This document shows positions 41,841-53,159 of a stretch of DNA of 64,000 nucleotides, in pieces (the first letter of the stretch is position 1; every line of letters starts with the position of its first letter). The notes beneath the pieces are model-generated. The model saw only the letters and a program-made list of their open reading frames with translations. It did no database searches and was not told where the DNA came from. Made by a program: the position numbers and the translations under genes. The stretch lies in NCBI GenBank assembly GCA_023374025.1, contig SIJG01000009.1, positions 1,975,475 through 2,039,474 of the forward strand, written 5' to 3'. Source of the stretch: Heterodera schachtii (lineage: Eukaryota; Nematoda; Chromadorea; Rhabditida; Heteroderidae).

Positions 41841-43817
41841 ATGAATGACAACACAACGAACAACAACATGGTAACCATTAATTTAAATTTTTAAAAATTG
41901 TTTTTTTTTTAATTTTTGCAGTTTTATTTGGCCTTCAAAGATGTCCATCCCAGCTGGTCTCTAATTGGTTGCGCACTAACTTATGGAATCATCGCCACAT
42001 TTGGCATCATTTTCAATTCTTCTGTCATTGGTGTAACAATTCAAACAAAGTGCGTAATTAATGTCAATAAAATCTTGGAATAAGCTATTATTAATGATTC
42101 ATAATTGAACCCTAATTAAGGTCATTCCGTGGCACCGTTAATTACCTTTTGGCACTTTGTTCCTTTTTTGAAATCCTCCATCAGTTTGGACATTTTCTGT
42201 TTGTTTACACAGCATTTTCTGGACAAAATTTTATTGAGTATCGTTTGGCGGCAAAGATTTTAATGATTCCTTTTTTTGGGTTCGGTAATTTACTCAGATA
42301 ATAATTAAATTTTTTATAATTGAATTTAGGTAATATTCCTCCTATAATGTTTTTTATTGGAATTGACAGAATGATTGGAATTTTGTTTGATGAAATGTAA
42401 AGGAATACATTCTAAAATATTATATATTTATTTCCACCGTTTTAAGCAGAGTTCCCAAGTTTATTTTTTCAAAAAAAGGACAAACGATACTAAAACTAAG
42501 ATTTGGACCCCCCAAAAAAAAAGCTTTTTTCTAAAACTAATATTAGCGCGAAAGAAACGCAATAAAATACATGAAAATCGATTTAAAACAACATTTTATT
42601 AGCGTAAAAACATGGCCTGTCAACTGAAAATTTTCAAAATCAGCATTTTGCCGACAAAAAATCATCATTTTGGAAAATTTTATTCAAAATTTAAAAAATC
42701 AATAAAATGTTTTTTTTTTGCGGCGCGCTTTTCTAAAAAAACTTTTGGAGATGGGGGGGGGGGGTGGGGGAGGAGGCGGTGCCGATAGGCGCCGCCTGTG
42801 AAAATTTTTTTGAAAATTTGAAGGAATTAGTTAACAGATTTTGCCCAAAAATTGTCCAAATTTTTGTGATTTTTTAGGAAAAAATTTCAGAAAATTGTGA
42901 CTGTTCTTTAAGGTAGTTTGTGCAGTTACACTATTTGTTAACAGATTTTCACCAAAAATGACCAATTTTTACGGTTTTAAGCCATTTTCTTAAGAAAAAA
43001 AAATAATTTTTTTGGGGGCCGGCTGTGCCGAAAGGCGCCGCCGGGAAAAATTTTTGAAAAAAAGGACACTTGGGAACTCTGGTTTTAAGGCATAGCAAAC
43101 GCAAAATCCGACTGTATTTGGCTACGATAACAATTATTTGCAGCGCTTTTAGTTTTGGTTCATGTCTGACATTTTATCAGAGTATAGAACTGAATGGTGA
43201 TCAAATGATCACTGGCACTTTTGCCGATTTTTTCATGGTAAATAAATTCTTTGTCACAAAAAATGAATGAAAAGTTTTAGCGTTCTACTCAATACAGTTT
43301 AATACGTCTCTTTCTCATCGTAATTACTATTATCATTTATTTGTTTGTCGGACTCATTATAAGAATTAAATCGGCAGGTAATAAATTTTTAAAATAATAA
43401 TAATTAATTAGCTATTTTATTTAATGTTTAGGTTTGCCTTCCGCTGATCAGATCAATTGTCGTACCTTTTGCGCACTATTTTGTATAATCATCATTAATG
43501 TTGGTGGTTACTGCATTAACTTAGTTTATTCCAATTTGATAAAACCATCAATTGCTTCTCCGATCACTGCTTGGTTTGGTCTGGTGATCAGCGGAATTTC
43601 ACTGAACATTGGTGCGGCATCGAATGCACCCATTTTATACTTCACAAGGTATTAGAATAATTATTTAAATTAATTAAATTTTTTATTTATTTTTTTTAGT
43701 ATGGAATATCGCCAGGCATTCCAAACGGTGTTCCCATTTGTGTTTAAACGATTTTCAAATGCTAATCAAGTAATTCCACTACAAAATGGGCATCCATTAG
43801 GCACTACACAATGTTGA
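41841..43817 (+). CDS. srsx-like chemoreceptor GPCR, intact, 322 aa
   Basis: Exons 41841-41870 (MNDNTTNNNM), 41922-42049, 42121-42284, 42330-42396, 43090-43237, 43281-43377, 43432-43648, 43700-43817; all donors are GT and all acceptors AG, with an open frame throughout. Motifs: RGTVNYLLALCSFFEILHQF, GIDRMI, KRKIRLYLATITII, GLPSADQINCRTFCALFC, SNAPILYFTR, SMEYRQAF. Intron 4 is 693 bp because a hAT MITE sits at its 3' end; the acceptor used by exon 5 lies in the element's target duplication. The 3' flank (about 43818-43900) resembles that of the gene at 55017, so these two are a paralog pair distinct from the tandem cluster. Confidence 0.9.
42447..43081. mobile_element. hAT-type MITE in receptor intron 4, abutting splice acceptor
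   Basis: Perfect 14-bp terminal repeats CAGAGTTCCCAAGT (42447-42460) and ACTTGGGAACTCTG (43068-43081), CAGAG..-type ends typical of hAT. Exact 8-bp target duplication GTTTTAAG at 42439-42446 and 43082-43089. The interior has G-rich and GCCGATAGGCGCCGCC-type blocks, also seen as decayed fragments at about 6810-6840 and 10720-10745. No coding capacity. Confidence 0.9.
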
Positions 43818-44182
43818 ATGATGTCATCCAGCAGAAGATATTTCTCGGTATCAGCCCAACATTTATTGGCATTTAATTGATGCCGTGCGTTCCTTGGCCT
43901 ATTCTCTAGTATCTTTTTGATTATTAGATAAATTTTTTTGTCGAAATTAAATTTTTAAAAGTGGACTTTAAATTGTTGAGTTCAATTTTTAAATGTGGAC
44001 GACAAATCACCCGTTCCGCAAATAATTGAACTTTTTTAAATTAAAAAAACGGACAATAGTGACCGGGTTATTATTTATTTTAAGCATTTTTCTAAATATT
44101 TTCTCTAATTATATTCATATATATTTGATAATAAAGATAAGGTTATTTGAAAAAATGAATTAATGAATTTAAGTGTTCAACA
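43818..44182. other. Receptor 3' flank
   Basis: It starts with a block (ATGATGTCATCCAG ... ATGCCG.GCGTTCCTTGGCCTATT) conserved after the gene ending at 57570. The rest is AT-rich without features. Confidence 0.5.
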
Positions 44183-44190
44183 GTTATTAT

Positions 44191-46176
44191 TAGGGACGTG
44201 AATTTTAGTGAAGAAAAATCCCGAAATAGTTAACTAAAATAGTGAGTAAAAATGCCAAAATAGTGACAAAATAGTGAAAAAAATTCAGAAATAGTGACAA
44301 ATAGTGATATAATTTGCAGGCCAAAAATTGAGCAAAACTAATTTTTATTCACTGATTGCAATTGCAAATGAGGTACATTTCCAAATTTTGAGGCAAAAGA
44401 CGCATCCGATTATCTGATAAAATTGTTTTGTAAATAGAGAAAGTCCGTTCAACATCGCATGAAGTGAGAGGGGCGAATTTATAGAATGGAATTACGGTGG
44501 GGGGAACATCACAATCAACATTTTTTCCGGAAAGAATTTGGCAAAATTTGGCAATTTGGTCAAACGAGGGATTTTTGAGACAATGAAAGAGATTTTTTGG
44601 CGGATTATTTCTGCTTTCTCGCCGGCCACGTTGTCCAATTGGTTGTGAACATTCGCAAAAATTTCCATCGATTCCATTATGGACAATCCTTGTGACTCCA
44701 ATTTTGCAATGGCAGGGCACAAATTGCCAAAGTTGGTGTGAATGTACGCGAGGTCTTGCCATGTTGACAAAGTGAAGCACGACTGACTTTCTCTTATGCA
44801 TGATGCATCAATTGGGTCGAACGAGTTGACTACCTAAATGCACAACCCTGAAAAAAGCTTAATGTTCCACATACTTCTTTCACTGCCTCGAAATTTTGCC
44901 AATAAAACGATACGGCTTGAAGCCACGTCCCCCATCTCGTCAAAACGGCCTTTGGAGGCATTGCCAAATCAGGAAACATTCGGTGGTAAATGTTCGAACG
45001 TTGAGGTGCTTTGGGGTTTTGGATGTGCCCAACTTAATTACCTTAAGTTGTTTTCCGGCTTTTTTCATATAAGCTGCAGCGTCCGTGACAAGCAATAAAA
45101 CTCGATTTTTGTCGAACCCATTTGAAAAAAAATTGTCTAAAAGGATAAAATTTTATTTGCCTCGGTTTGAGTTTTACCAAGTCCTTCGTTGACGAACCGA
45201 GCAATTCCCGCGCTGTCCACTTTCTCCAAGCATTTGACGGAAATCAAATGTGGGTTGTGCCATTTTTGTCCATCCAATTTTCCAATCAGCAAATTGGCCA
45301 CCGCTCTTCCCATTTTGTCTGTTGTTTCGTCCACCGAAATCCAAACGAAAGAGTCGCCTATATTGTTCTTAATTTTCTCCATTGTCTAAAATTAATTTTT
45401 GTTATTGGTTTGTTTTTGGAGTGACCTGGTCACAAGTTAACCGCAAGTAATTTTTTTGAAGAGTGGTTCGATGTGGCATTTCACGTTTACAATATTTTTC
45501 AAAAAAATTTTTCAATTTTTCATTCTCCAATTTTTGGAAAGGAATGTTAGCTGAGACAAAAGCTTACATAAATCGAGGTTGAATTGGTTTGGAACATTGT
45601 TTAGTGTTGTCAAAAATTGCTGTTGTTGTCCTCCTTTGTTCCGTTCCAATTTTGCCTTGTGTTTTGCCGTTTCGTTGTGTTGTTTGAGATGCGCGAATTG
45701 CGTGCAAGGGATCTATGAATTTTTTATTGGTAGTTGTTGTTGTTGGGTGGATGTTGCCGCAATTACCTGTTGTTCACATAATTGGCAATAAATTGTTTTG
45801 CCAGTTGTTGAATAAAAGTCATTCCCACCGATCCGTCGGATCCATTCCCGAAAGTTGGCCGATTTTGATTTAGTTTTTGGCATATCTTAAGTCAAAATTA
45901 AAAAATAAAAACATTTATTTGTGATATATTTGTTCATATTGCATTTTTGTTAAGGAATTTTGTCCAAAAATGTCAAAATAATGAAAAAATAGTGACAAAA
46001 CGCCAAAATAGTGATTTTTAACTATTTTAGTGACGAAGTCGCCAAAATAGTGATTTCTAGTGACCGATAATGACATCAGAATCGAAAATTTTTAATGCGG
46101 AAATGCGTTTTTTGAGCTCCTTTCTTCAAATCAATTGAGCAAAAAAAATAGTTAAAACCTAAAATTCACATCCCTA
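44191..46176 (-). mobile_element. Full-length hAT transposon, 1986 bp
   Basis: Terminal inverted repeats TAGGGACGTGAATTTTAG (44191-44208) and CTAAAATTCACATCCCTA (46159-46176) differ at one base. Exact 8-bp target duplication GTTATTAT at 44183-44190 and 46177-46184. Subterminal regions carry many copies of AATAGTGA (about 44228-44320 and 45975-46075), a usual transposase-binding arrangement. It contains a transposase gene on the minus strand. Confidence 0.9.
44349..45883 (-). pseudogene. hAT transposase, multi-exon, probably one frameshift
   Basis: Starts MPKTKSKSANFREWIRRIGG with a BED-like zinc finger (CQLC in exon 1, HLKQHNETAKH after a first intron whose donor is CAG|GTAATT). It continues QFLTTLNNVPNQFNLDLC, then a one-base loss near 45570 shifts the frame to AFVSANIPFQKLENEKL. 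Later exons carry FVWISVDETTDKMGRAVANL, VLTRWGTWLQAVSFYWQNFE (the conserved hAT TRW core) and the C-terminal dimerisation motif APLTSCDVERTFSIYKTILS with NLEMYLICNCNQ at the end (stop at 44349). The catalytic DDE Asp is probably in DETTD. With the frameshift real, the copy cannot supply transposase, but its ends and target duplication look fresh. It may mobilise the TAGGG-ended MITEs if an intact relative exists. Confidence 0.75.
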
Positions 46177-46184
46177 GTTATTAT

Positions 46185-46635
46185 TATCATTTCATTTGTT
46201 GTTGTTGATAGGAAAAATTGCTTTTCATATGGATTAATCGGGGAGATCAGCAGGGTGCTATGTCATTACTTAAAAACCATCATAATGGGCGTTACTTAAA
46301 AAATCATCATAATGAAATTTTTTGCTTATAACTTTGCTCTAAAAAGACCAAATTTTTAATCCTTGCTATCATTCGATAGATTAATTTGATATTTCTGTAC
46401 GTAAATACTGTAAGTCTCTGTAAAATGTTTATCCAATTTTTGCATCTAAAAATTTGTCACAATGCAAATGTATTTAAATTCATTTTCTTTTTCCGTTTTC
46501 AATTCACCATCCTTTACATTTCACTTCATCATTTGTCACGCGCGAAATCCAATCGCAATCGATCGGTGTGTATAATGCTATTTAAAATAACATTTTAAAT
46601 AAATAAAATTATATATTTAAATTTAATTTTATAAT
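46185..46635. other. Non-coding with foldback core words
   Basis: TTTTGCTTATAACTTTGCTC and CTATCATTCGATAGATTAAT near 46320-46385 match the core of the 14756-15125 foldback family. An ATCATAATG phrase is repeated near 46278 and 46306. No gene. Confidence 0.35.
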
Positions 46636-46639
46636 AATT

Positions 46640-48050
46640 GGATTTTCTTACAGCGACGCTGAGTTGTGGAAAAGGGATGTTTTTCAGAACATCCTCCGCC
46701 ACCATATAAAACACCAACTTGGACCCAATTCTTGTCACCAATTTTGCTTAGCAACGGACTGCCACTGTCGCCCTTTAAAATGTTTAAATTATTGAATTTT
46801 CTCAATAATTTTTTTTTTTCAAAAAATTGGGCTAAAATTTTTTCGAACCAGGCTAGGTAACCAAAAATTTTTGTTTTTATCTAAATAAAAAAAAAAAATT
46901 TTCCAGCGACGTTATGTCCGGTCGACTTTTCGGTTGGCAACTTATTTTATCCTGTGCTCCCAAATTTGTGATTAATTTAATGATTCTTTTTTGGAAATTT
47001 ACATAATTTTTTCTATTTTTAGTAATTTATTATTAATATAATACAACAACCGGTTCAGTGTCGCTTGGTTCGGCAACAAGGCAAATTTTGTCCAGCAAAT
47101 TCATTTCATTTAATGCCTTTGCAATTGAACCAATTGGATCCGCCGGTGGTGAAGATAGTCTTAGCAACAACAAATGGTCGTGAATTATTGATGTGTTGGG
47201 CAGAAATTTTTTGGGAAAATGAATTTTTCAAATTTGAGGAACCTTAAGATTTCAAGAAAATGCAGAGAATAGCGTTAACCTTATTTAATTTATTAACAAT
47301 TTTTGCCTATAATTCCAAAAATTCCTTTACAACATTAAAAAAATTGAATTTTTGACGGTTTTTTAAATTTTTGAAAGTTTTATACGTTAGAATTAATAAA
47401 TAATTATCACTTATTTAATAATTAACAAACTTTTCCTATAAACTCTAAAATTTCATTTCAACAATAAAATATTTAAATTTTTCATGGTTTTATTTTTTAT
47501 TTTTGAAAATTTTATTTCTTAAATTCCTTTAATTATTAACCCGGGGTGAAACGATTTTTGGTTCGGACAGTTTTAACCGCGTCTGATTTTTAAGTGCTTT
47601 TCATCTTTAAAAATTTATCAGCCAATAAGCTTGTTAAGAGCTTTTAAATGATACCAAATTTATTGGATTTGATCAAGAAAGAAAAAAGTAATATTCAAAT
47701 GATCTCTCAAACGGCGTTGGCCGGCCCCTCCACGCCTTTAGGCCCCCCTGTTTTTCGTTTCTGGCCAAAAAAAAAAAACGGTTTTCGCTTTCATTTCAAT
47801 CAAAAGGGCCATACGCAACCCTATTATGCATATTTAAATGTGTAATTAATAAGATAATTACATGACTTATTTCCATGTCCGCGCTTCGTTCGTTGAATGG
47901 ATCAAAGTCCGAAATTCCGCATTCCGAATAATCATCTTCTGTTGTTTGGGATAAAATTTGCTCGCATAATGAAAATTTATGGCCAATTATACAGCCAAAT
48001 GACAACAGCAACAAACATTTTAGAAAGCAAACTTTTGACAACATTTTCAC
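46640..48050 (-). pseudogene. Trypsin-like (S1) serine protease remnant
   Basis: A minus-strand first exon (48050-47867) starts MKMLSKVCFLKCLLLLSFGC, a clear signal peptide, and runs to SDFDPFNERSADMEI with an early Cys typical of S1 zymogens. An exon near 47230-47055 reads HDHLLLLRLSSPPADPIGSI, matching the catalytic Asp region (ND.ALLRL). An exon near 46776-46640 reads KGDSGSPLLSKIGDKNWVQV, the active-site Ser box GDSG.P, followed by GGGGCSEKHPFSTTQR. Secreted S1 proteases digest protein in gut or secretions. No exon with the TAAHC histidine box was found between 47250 and 47866, where a foldback core (near 47590-47700) lies. It may be dead, or the His exon too diverged for me to see. Confidence 0.5.
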
Positions 48051-48099
48051 CTAAAATTTTAACGGAAAAACTTTATCAAATGAAAATATTTTTTATTTA

Positions 48100-49160
48100 A
48101 ATTAATTATGGATCGAAATTCGTATTTATGTTTTATCCCTTTATTATTTTATCAGTTTTTGAATTTCGTTGACTAGGCTCAGGGGTGACAACATGGAATG
48201 AATTGGCAAATTTAATAATAAAAATTTTTTTCACATTACAAAAAATAAAAATAAATACGGAATGCTTCCGAAAAATAATTTATGTATTAAATTGGTCCAA
48301 TTTTTATTGTATTTATACAAAACAAATAATAATACCGATGATAGCGAGCTGCTGTAAAAAGTGACATTTATTGGGAAATTTTGTTGCGACGGACAAAAAG
48401 TAATTTCCCATTTTGAATTGTATTCTTTTGTCCGATAAAATGTATTGAAAAATTTAACAAAAAAGCAGAAAAATGAATTTAAAATTACAAATTTACTTTA
48501 TAGTTTTAATTTAAAAAAACATTTTTAACCGAAAAAAAAAACCAATTTTAAAATATCTTTTTCAAAGAAATCCTGAACTAATATAAATATAAGACCAATA
48601 AAAGAAATTGCATAGTACACTTAAATATATATTAAAAATGAAAATTTTTGGCTTTTTCAGAGAAAGAATTTTTAAGAAATGAAAATTTTTAAATTATTGA
48701 GACAATTATTAAATAATATTTTATGCGCAAAAATATTTTAAAAAACAAATAATATAAAGAACAAGCTCAGCAAATTCGCGTGAAAGCAAAAAAGAAATCT
48801 ATGTGTATTTAGTGTCATTATACAAAACAACAGAAGGGGTAATTCTCTTTAATGACTAGGGTAGAATTCTATATATTATTTTATTTATGGTTTTTTATAA
48901 TATATTTTTAGTAATTGCGGAGCAGCCTTATTAACAAAACAATTGTTCATCATAATAGGTGAAATACATGTGTTTTAATGAAATTAAACATTAATTTTAC
49001 TTATTCAAAGTTTAATTTATTTTTCAAATCTCCATTATTGGGATTTAATGATTGATCGTAGCTATATATGCATGCTAACACTTTATAATTATTAAAATTT
49101 TTCGCAACATAATTTCTTATCCAAAATCATTCAAATCACATTCCTTTCTTCAATTAATCC
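48100..49160. other. AT-rich gap without gene
   Basis: No supported gene, RNA or repeat. Short A/T runs only; CTAGTCATTATACAAAACAA-like words near 48819 recur near 58911. Confidence 0.4.
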
Positions 49161-49168
49161 AGTTGTCA

Positions 49169-50516
49169 TCAGTGGGGCAATGCCTTTTCTTGATGCAGGT
49201 TGACGTGCCCCGGCGACGGGTCCCCTTGAACTTCGCCGAAAAAGAAGGACATTTGAGTCTTGAATCGCTCAACGCCCTCATGATCTTCCATGAACTTTTC
49301 GAATGCCTTGTGGCTGCTCTGCTTGTATTCCCAACTTTGTTTAAAACCATCCTTTGCCGGCACATCTTTACGCACTGACCATTGGAGTATTTGCTAAATA
49401 GAATATTTTCAACTAATAGAAAAAAGGATTAATTTGAATGATGAATTCGATTATGTTTCACCATAAAGCACCTGGGTTACTTTGTCTAGCATAAAATTCA
49501 GGTACAGTTTAGCAGTTTCGGGATGCTTTGCAGCTTTAAAGATTGCGGCCTGTTGTGCCCATATAACGAATGGGTCTTTATCCGGAAGGATCATGAGATT
49601 AGATGACGAATTGCTGAGAACTGCTGGACCCATGCTAGTTAGCGTAGCGTAAGACGTGCTCATATCAACACCGGTGCCGCGGACCATCACTGGCTTTTGG
49701 GCAGCCAATTTTGTCATATAGTCCCATCCATATTTGTCTACTACCTTAAAGTATCTACCGATATTATAACTTTAGTTTTATTAATTACTTGTTTAAACCA
49801 AAAAAGAACTGCATCATCATCATTCGGGTAGGTCTGAATAATCGTTCCATTGGCAAATATCGGTTTTAGTAAGTCAGTCGCATTGCGTGGCCAATCACTC
49901 TCATTGGGCACCAGACGGGTGTTGATATTGTTGCTGAACACGACAATCATAATGCCTGTGAAGTAACCGTCCGCATCGCGATAGTCCTCGTAAATGGCAC
50001 TCCATCCCTTGGGTTTGTACTGCATCAGCACGCCCTGTTTCTTCCAGCTAGGAAAATCATGGAGAGTCTGGAGCTGAACAACATCTGGCACCAGTGAGTT
50101 GTTGTCTAGCTGAAAAATATGTAGTGTTGGTCTGGATTGAAGATTACGTCGGATCGGGTCACACGCCGAGTGAGATTTGCATATTGGCGGATTTACAATA
50201 TTTTGAGACCTGCTTTTAAACCGATCACGGTTAATTGACCAGTAAGATTGGCTATTGAAATGGAAAACTAGCGCAACCTGAATGTCAATTCGAGGCCCAT
50301 GGAATTTGGAGTAGTCCACAATAACATCCATCGTTATGCCTGGGAAGCGCGCTTCGAATGCTCCTTTAATGCCGTCAATATCGCCTGGAAAATCACCGCC
50401 GGCATAAAGAATAAATTTGCCGCCTTCCTTCAGCGCGGCCTTGTAAATCTCGTCCAAAGTGCGCTTTTCCTCTTTCAATTGACCACGGCTAATAGTGTAG
50501 CAAAATAAATTTTCAT
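49169..50516 (-). CDS. Bacterial/fungal-type iron ABC-transporter solute-binding protein, horizontal transfer candidate
   Basis: Exons on the minus strand: 50478-50278, 50109-49789, 49744-49472, 49393-49169, with introns of 168, 44 and 78 nt, all GT..AG; the first intron is stop-free and in frame. The spliced 339-residue product reads RTLDEIYKAALKEGGKFILY, AFEARFPGITMDVIVDYSKF, VPDVVQLQTLHDFPSWKKQG, FWFKQVVDKYGWDYMTKLAA and QWSVRKDVPAKDG near the end. This is the layout of family-1 extracellular solute-binding proteins of the Fe3+ (FbpA-like) group, common in bacteria and some fungi. A hydrophobic start MKIYFATLLAVV (50516) looks like a signal peptide but is one base out of frame with the rest, and the main frame has no ATG. 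So either one base is missing in the assembly or the gene is freshly broken. There is no cognate permease or ATPase nearby. Confidence 0.75.
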
Positions 50517-50989
50517 TGTATTAAACAGTTCAACTAAATATTTTTGTGACTTTTTTGGCATTGTCTCTTGCCTTTTATACCCTGCAATTTCTCAATTTTT
50601 TTATTTTAATGTTTATTCAGCTTTTTTGAAGTTTAGTTGTTTAAAAACTTTAATGTAGTTTGTATTTGTCAACATTTTCGACAATTTCATTATGAAAATT
50701 TGATCAAATAAGCCATCATTTCCGCTTAATGATATAACAAAATTAAGCTAACATTAACCTTTCCTTAAATGAAATGAATGGAAGAATTAAAAGAGCAAAA
50801 ATTTTGAACATTTGAACAAAAAAAATTTTCAAAATGGTTGGCTGGCGATCCGCAAACAATCAGATGAATTTTCAAGTTGCTTCAACTTTTGGCCCTCCCT
50901 CATCCGTACCCAGACTCATCTGAATATTAAGTCCTTTCAAAATTTCAATTTTTAAAAAATTATTTGATTATAAGGCTAGGTATTAGAGC
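50517..50989. other. Upstream region of the binding-protein gene
   Basis: AT-rich, no ORF of interest. It separates the candidate transferred gene from the right arm of the inverted duplication. Confidence 0.4.
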
Positions 50990-53143
50990 TCAATGTGGAG
51001 CGGAATCCTGCGCGGGATGTTGCGGCGGAATCGATCGCAATTCCGCATTATTTTTTTGAAATGGCAAAATTTGCGGGATTAGTCAATCCCACGGGTCCAT
51101 CTTGTCGCGCAGCGAGACCCGAAAATAAATTTTTGTAGGGGATCATGCAGAATCCTTAACGGATTTTAAAGAATTTAATGCATGTCTAGGGTTCATGGAA
51201 TCCCGATCGGAGAATTAAGTTTTGAAAAATAAAGGTTTAGATTTGAGTTTTAGATTTGAGTCTATGTGGTGTGTCAATATCGAAAAATGGTCGGAATAAT
51301 TCGCTTTTAATGACGGGAAGAGTTTATATATTTTTTAATGTGAAATTCTATGCTATCGCGTCACTATCAATAATATGAAAAAAAATTTTGAGTACAGTAT
51401 TTATTACCAAAACAAATTTTCTTTATAATAGTCGAAAAAATCTTTTTCTATGCTATGGGTTTTCCTCCTAATATATTACGCTTTTCTATGCAATCAGTAG
51501 TCGAAATCGGATGACAACGTTTCGTCATTCTTTCCATGGCCAATCGAACTCTGTTGGCCAGGGTTGGCAATCACATGGCTTGGACTTGGCACATTTTGGT
51601 GCGCGGAAATCCCTGGAAAATATTTAATTGCTTAATTATCAATAATTAGTTTTATTTGCCTTTGCTTGGGTGTCCAAAATGCATATCCGTAACTTCAATG
51701 TTCATTTCATGGCCAATTGCTTTGCTTTCCTGCTCAAATTGTCCTTTCATGTTTTGCCATTCTGTGCCGTGGCCCGCATGACCAGCAGCAGCAGCGGCCA
51801 AGTCGAACATGGCACGGGCAAAGCCCAAATTGTACGGGCACTCATCCTCATAATTGATCTCCATTTTTGCAATGTCTTAATGAGATAATTTGGAAACAAT
51901 CATTTCATATTAATTATTTATATCTTCCAATGATCTGCTGATAGTATTGTAATTACTCTTCAGCTGACGATCAATTTCGTTCACAATTTGTGTTTTTCCT
52001 CCGCTTGGACATCCGCCGCGAGAGGACAGTTCACTTTTTATTCCATCCACAGTACTTTTAGCGATTGAGCATACTGTAGATTTGTCCTCATCAACAGCAG
52101 AGAAAGTGCCAATGTATTTGGACATCACAGCAACCACTTGCTGACTTCCCGGACAGCACGGGAAATCTTTGGAATTTAAATTTAATAATTTTGTTAAAAT
52201 CTCAATTAGAAAATAATTTTTTAATGAATGGTGTTTAATTATTTAAAATTTGACTTTTTTAATTTATTTAAATTTACTTGGCATTGCATTGCAACAGACT
52301 AAAAAGACAATTGGGAAGAAGGAGAGCAGCAGAGAAAACATGGCAAAAAATTTTTTAATTTAAATTTAATTAATGAATAAAAAATAATTTGATGATTCTT
52401 TTTTGTTTTTTCTGTGCAGTTAAATATCCCTTTTTTATTTCCTTAATAGACTTGGCTTTTATTAGACGAAAACATACAAAAAAAATTTTTTAGCGGAAAT
52501 TGGTGGATTTTCTTTCAAATTTTCACGTGATTTTAAAATGCGACCGAAAATTATCGACAAAATATTTTTTATATTAGCTTTCTGTCAGTCTTATTTGCTT
52601 CTTTTTATGTCTTACATCTTTATTGTCCAAAGTTTGACTAAAAAACATATTTTATAGATTCAAAAGTAAAAAATAACTAAAAAATGAATTCTTTTATTAA
52701 AAAATGATTAAACTTTCCGTTGAAGAATTGGATAAAACATAAATAAAAAACTATTTAAGGTATTAAGAATTCTATTTTAAAATTATATTATTTATTTATA
52801 AGCATTTTAATCGAAAAAATTTGTGACAACAAAATAATTGTAAAATTTCGAAATTAATTAAAATTTATAATATAAAACAAATTCTTAAGAAACGAGGCTT
52901 TATTGAAAAATATAATTTTTTTTATCAAAAATTAAAATTTTATAAAAACTTTCATTTTATTTGGCCTATTGAATATTCATATTTTTTAAGCACTTTTACT
53001 TTATGAATCACGTGAAAATCACATTTTTTGACTGCTCCGTTAGAATTGTCCAATAATTAAAGTAATTAAATTATAGCAACTAAATAATGGCTGCTGACTT
53101 TACATTTGTCAGTAAATAAAAGCCACTGATTTCTGGCGGCCAT
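50990..53143. repeat. Inverted duplication, right arm
   Basis: Reverse-complement counterpart of 37599-40575, carrying the paralogous secreted-protein gene and its flanks, without the 870-bp insertion of the left arm. Divergence is visible but modest, so the event is older than the 5.6-13 kb tandem duplication. Confidence 0.8.
51652..52341 (-). CDS. Small secreted Cys-containing protein, 165 aa, paralog
   Basis: Exons 52341-52278, 52166-51957, 51875-51652, at the same positions and phases as the gene at 38401. Signal peptide MFSLLLSFFPIVFLVCCNA; mature NFPCCPGSQQVVAVMSKYIG. All five cysteines are kept. It differs by scattered substitutions and a three-residue deletion near the end (ESKAIGHEMN against ESQAIKAIGHEMN). 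Both copies keep open frames and splice sites, which suggests both are under selection. Confidence 0.75.
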
Positions 53144-53159
53144 ACATCAAATCTTCATA

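Noticed and set aside
49169..50516. Bacterial contamination as the source of the binding-protein gene
   Set aside because: Three GT..AG introns interrupt conserved motifs in phase and both flanks are nematode repeats.
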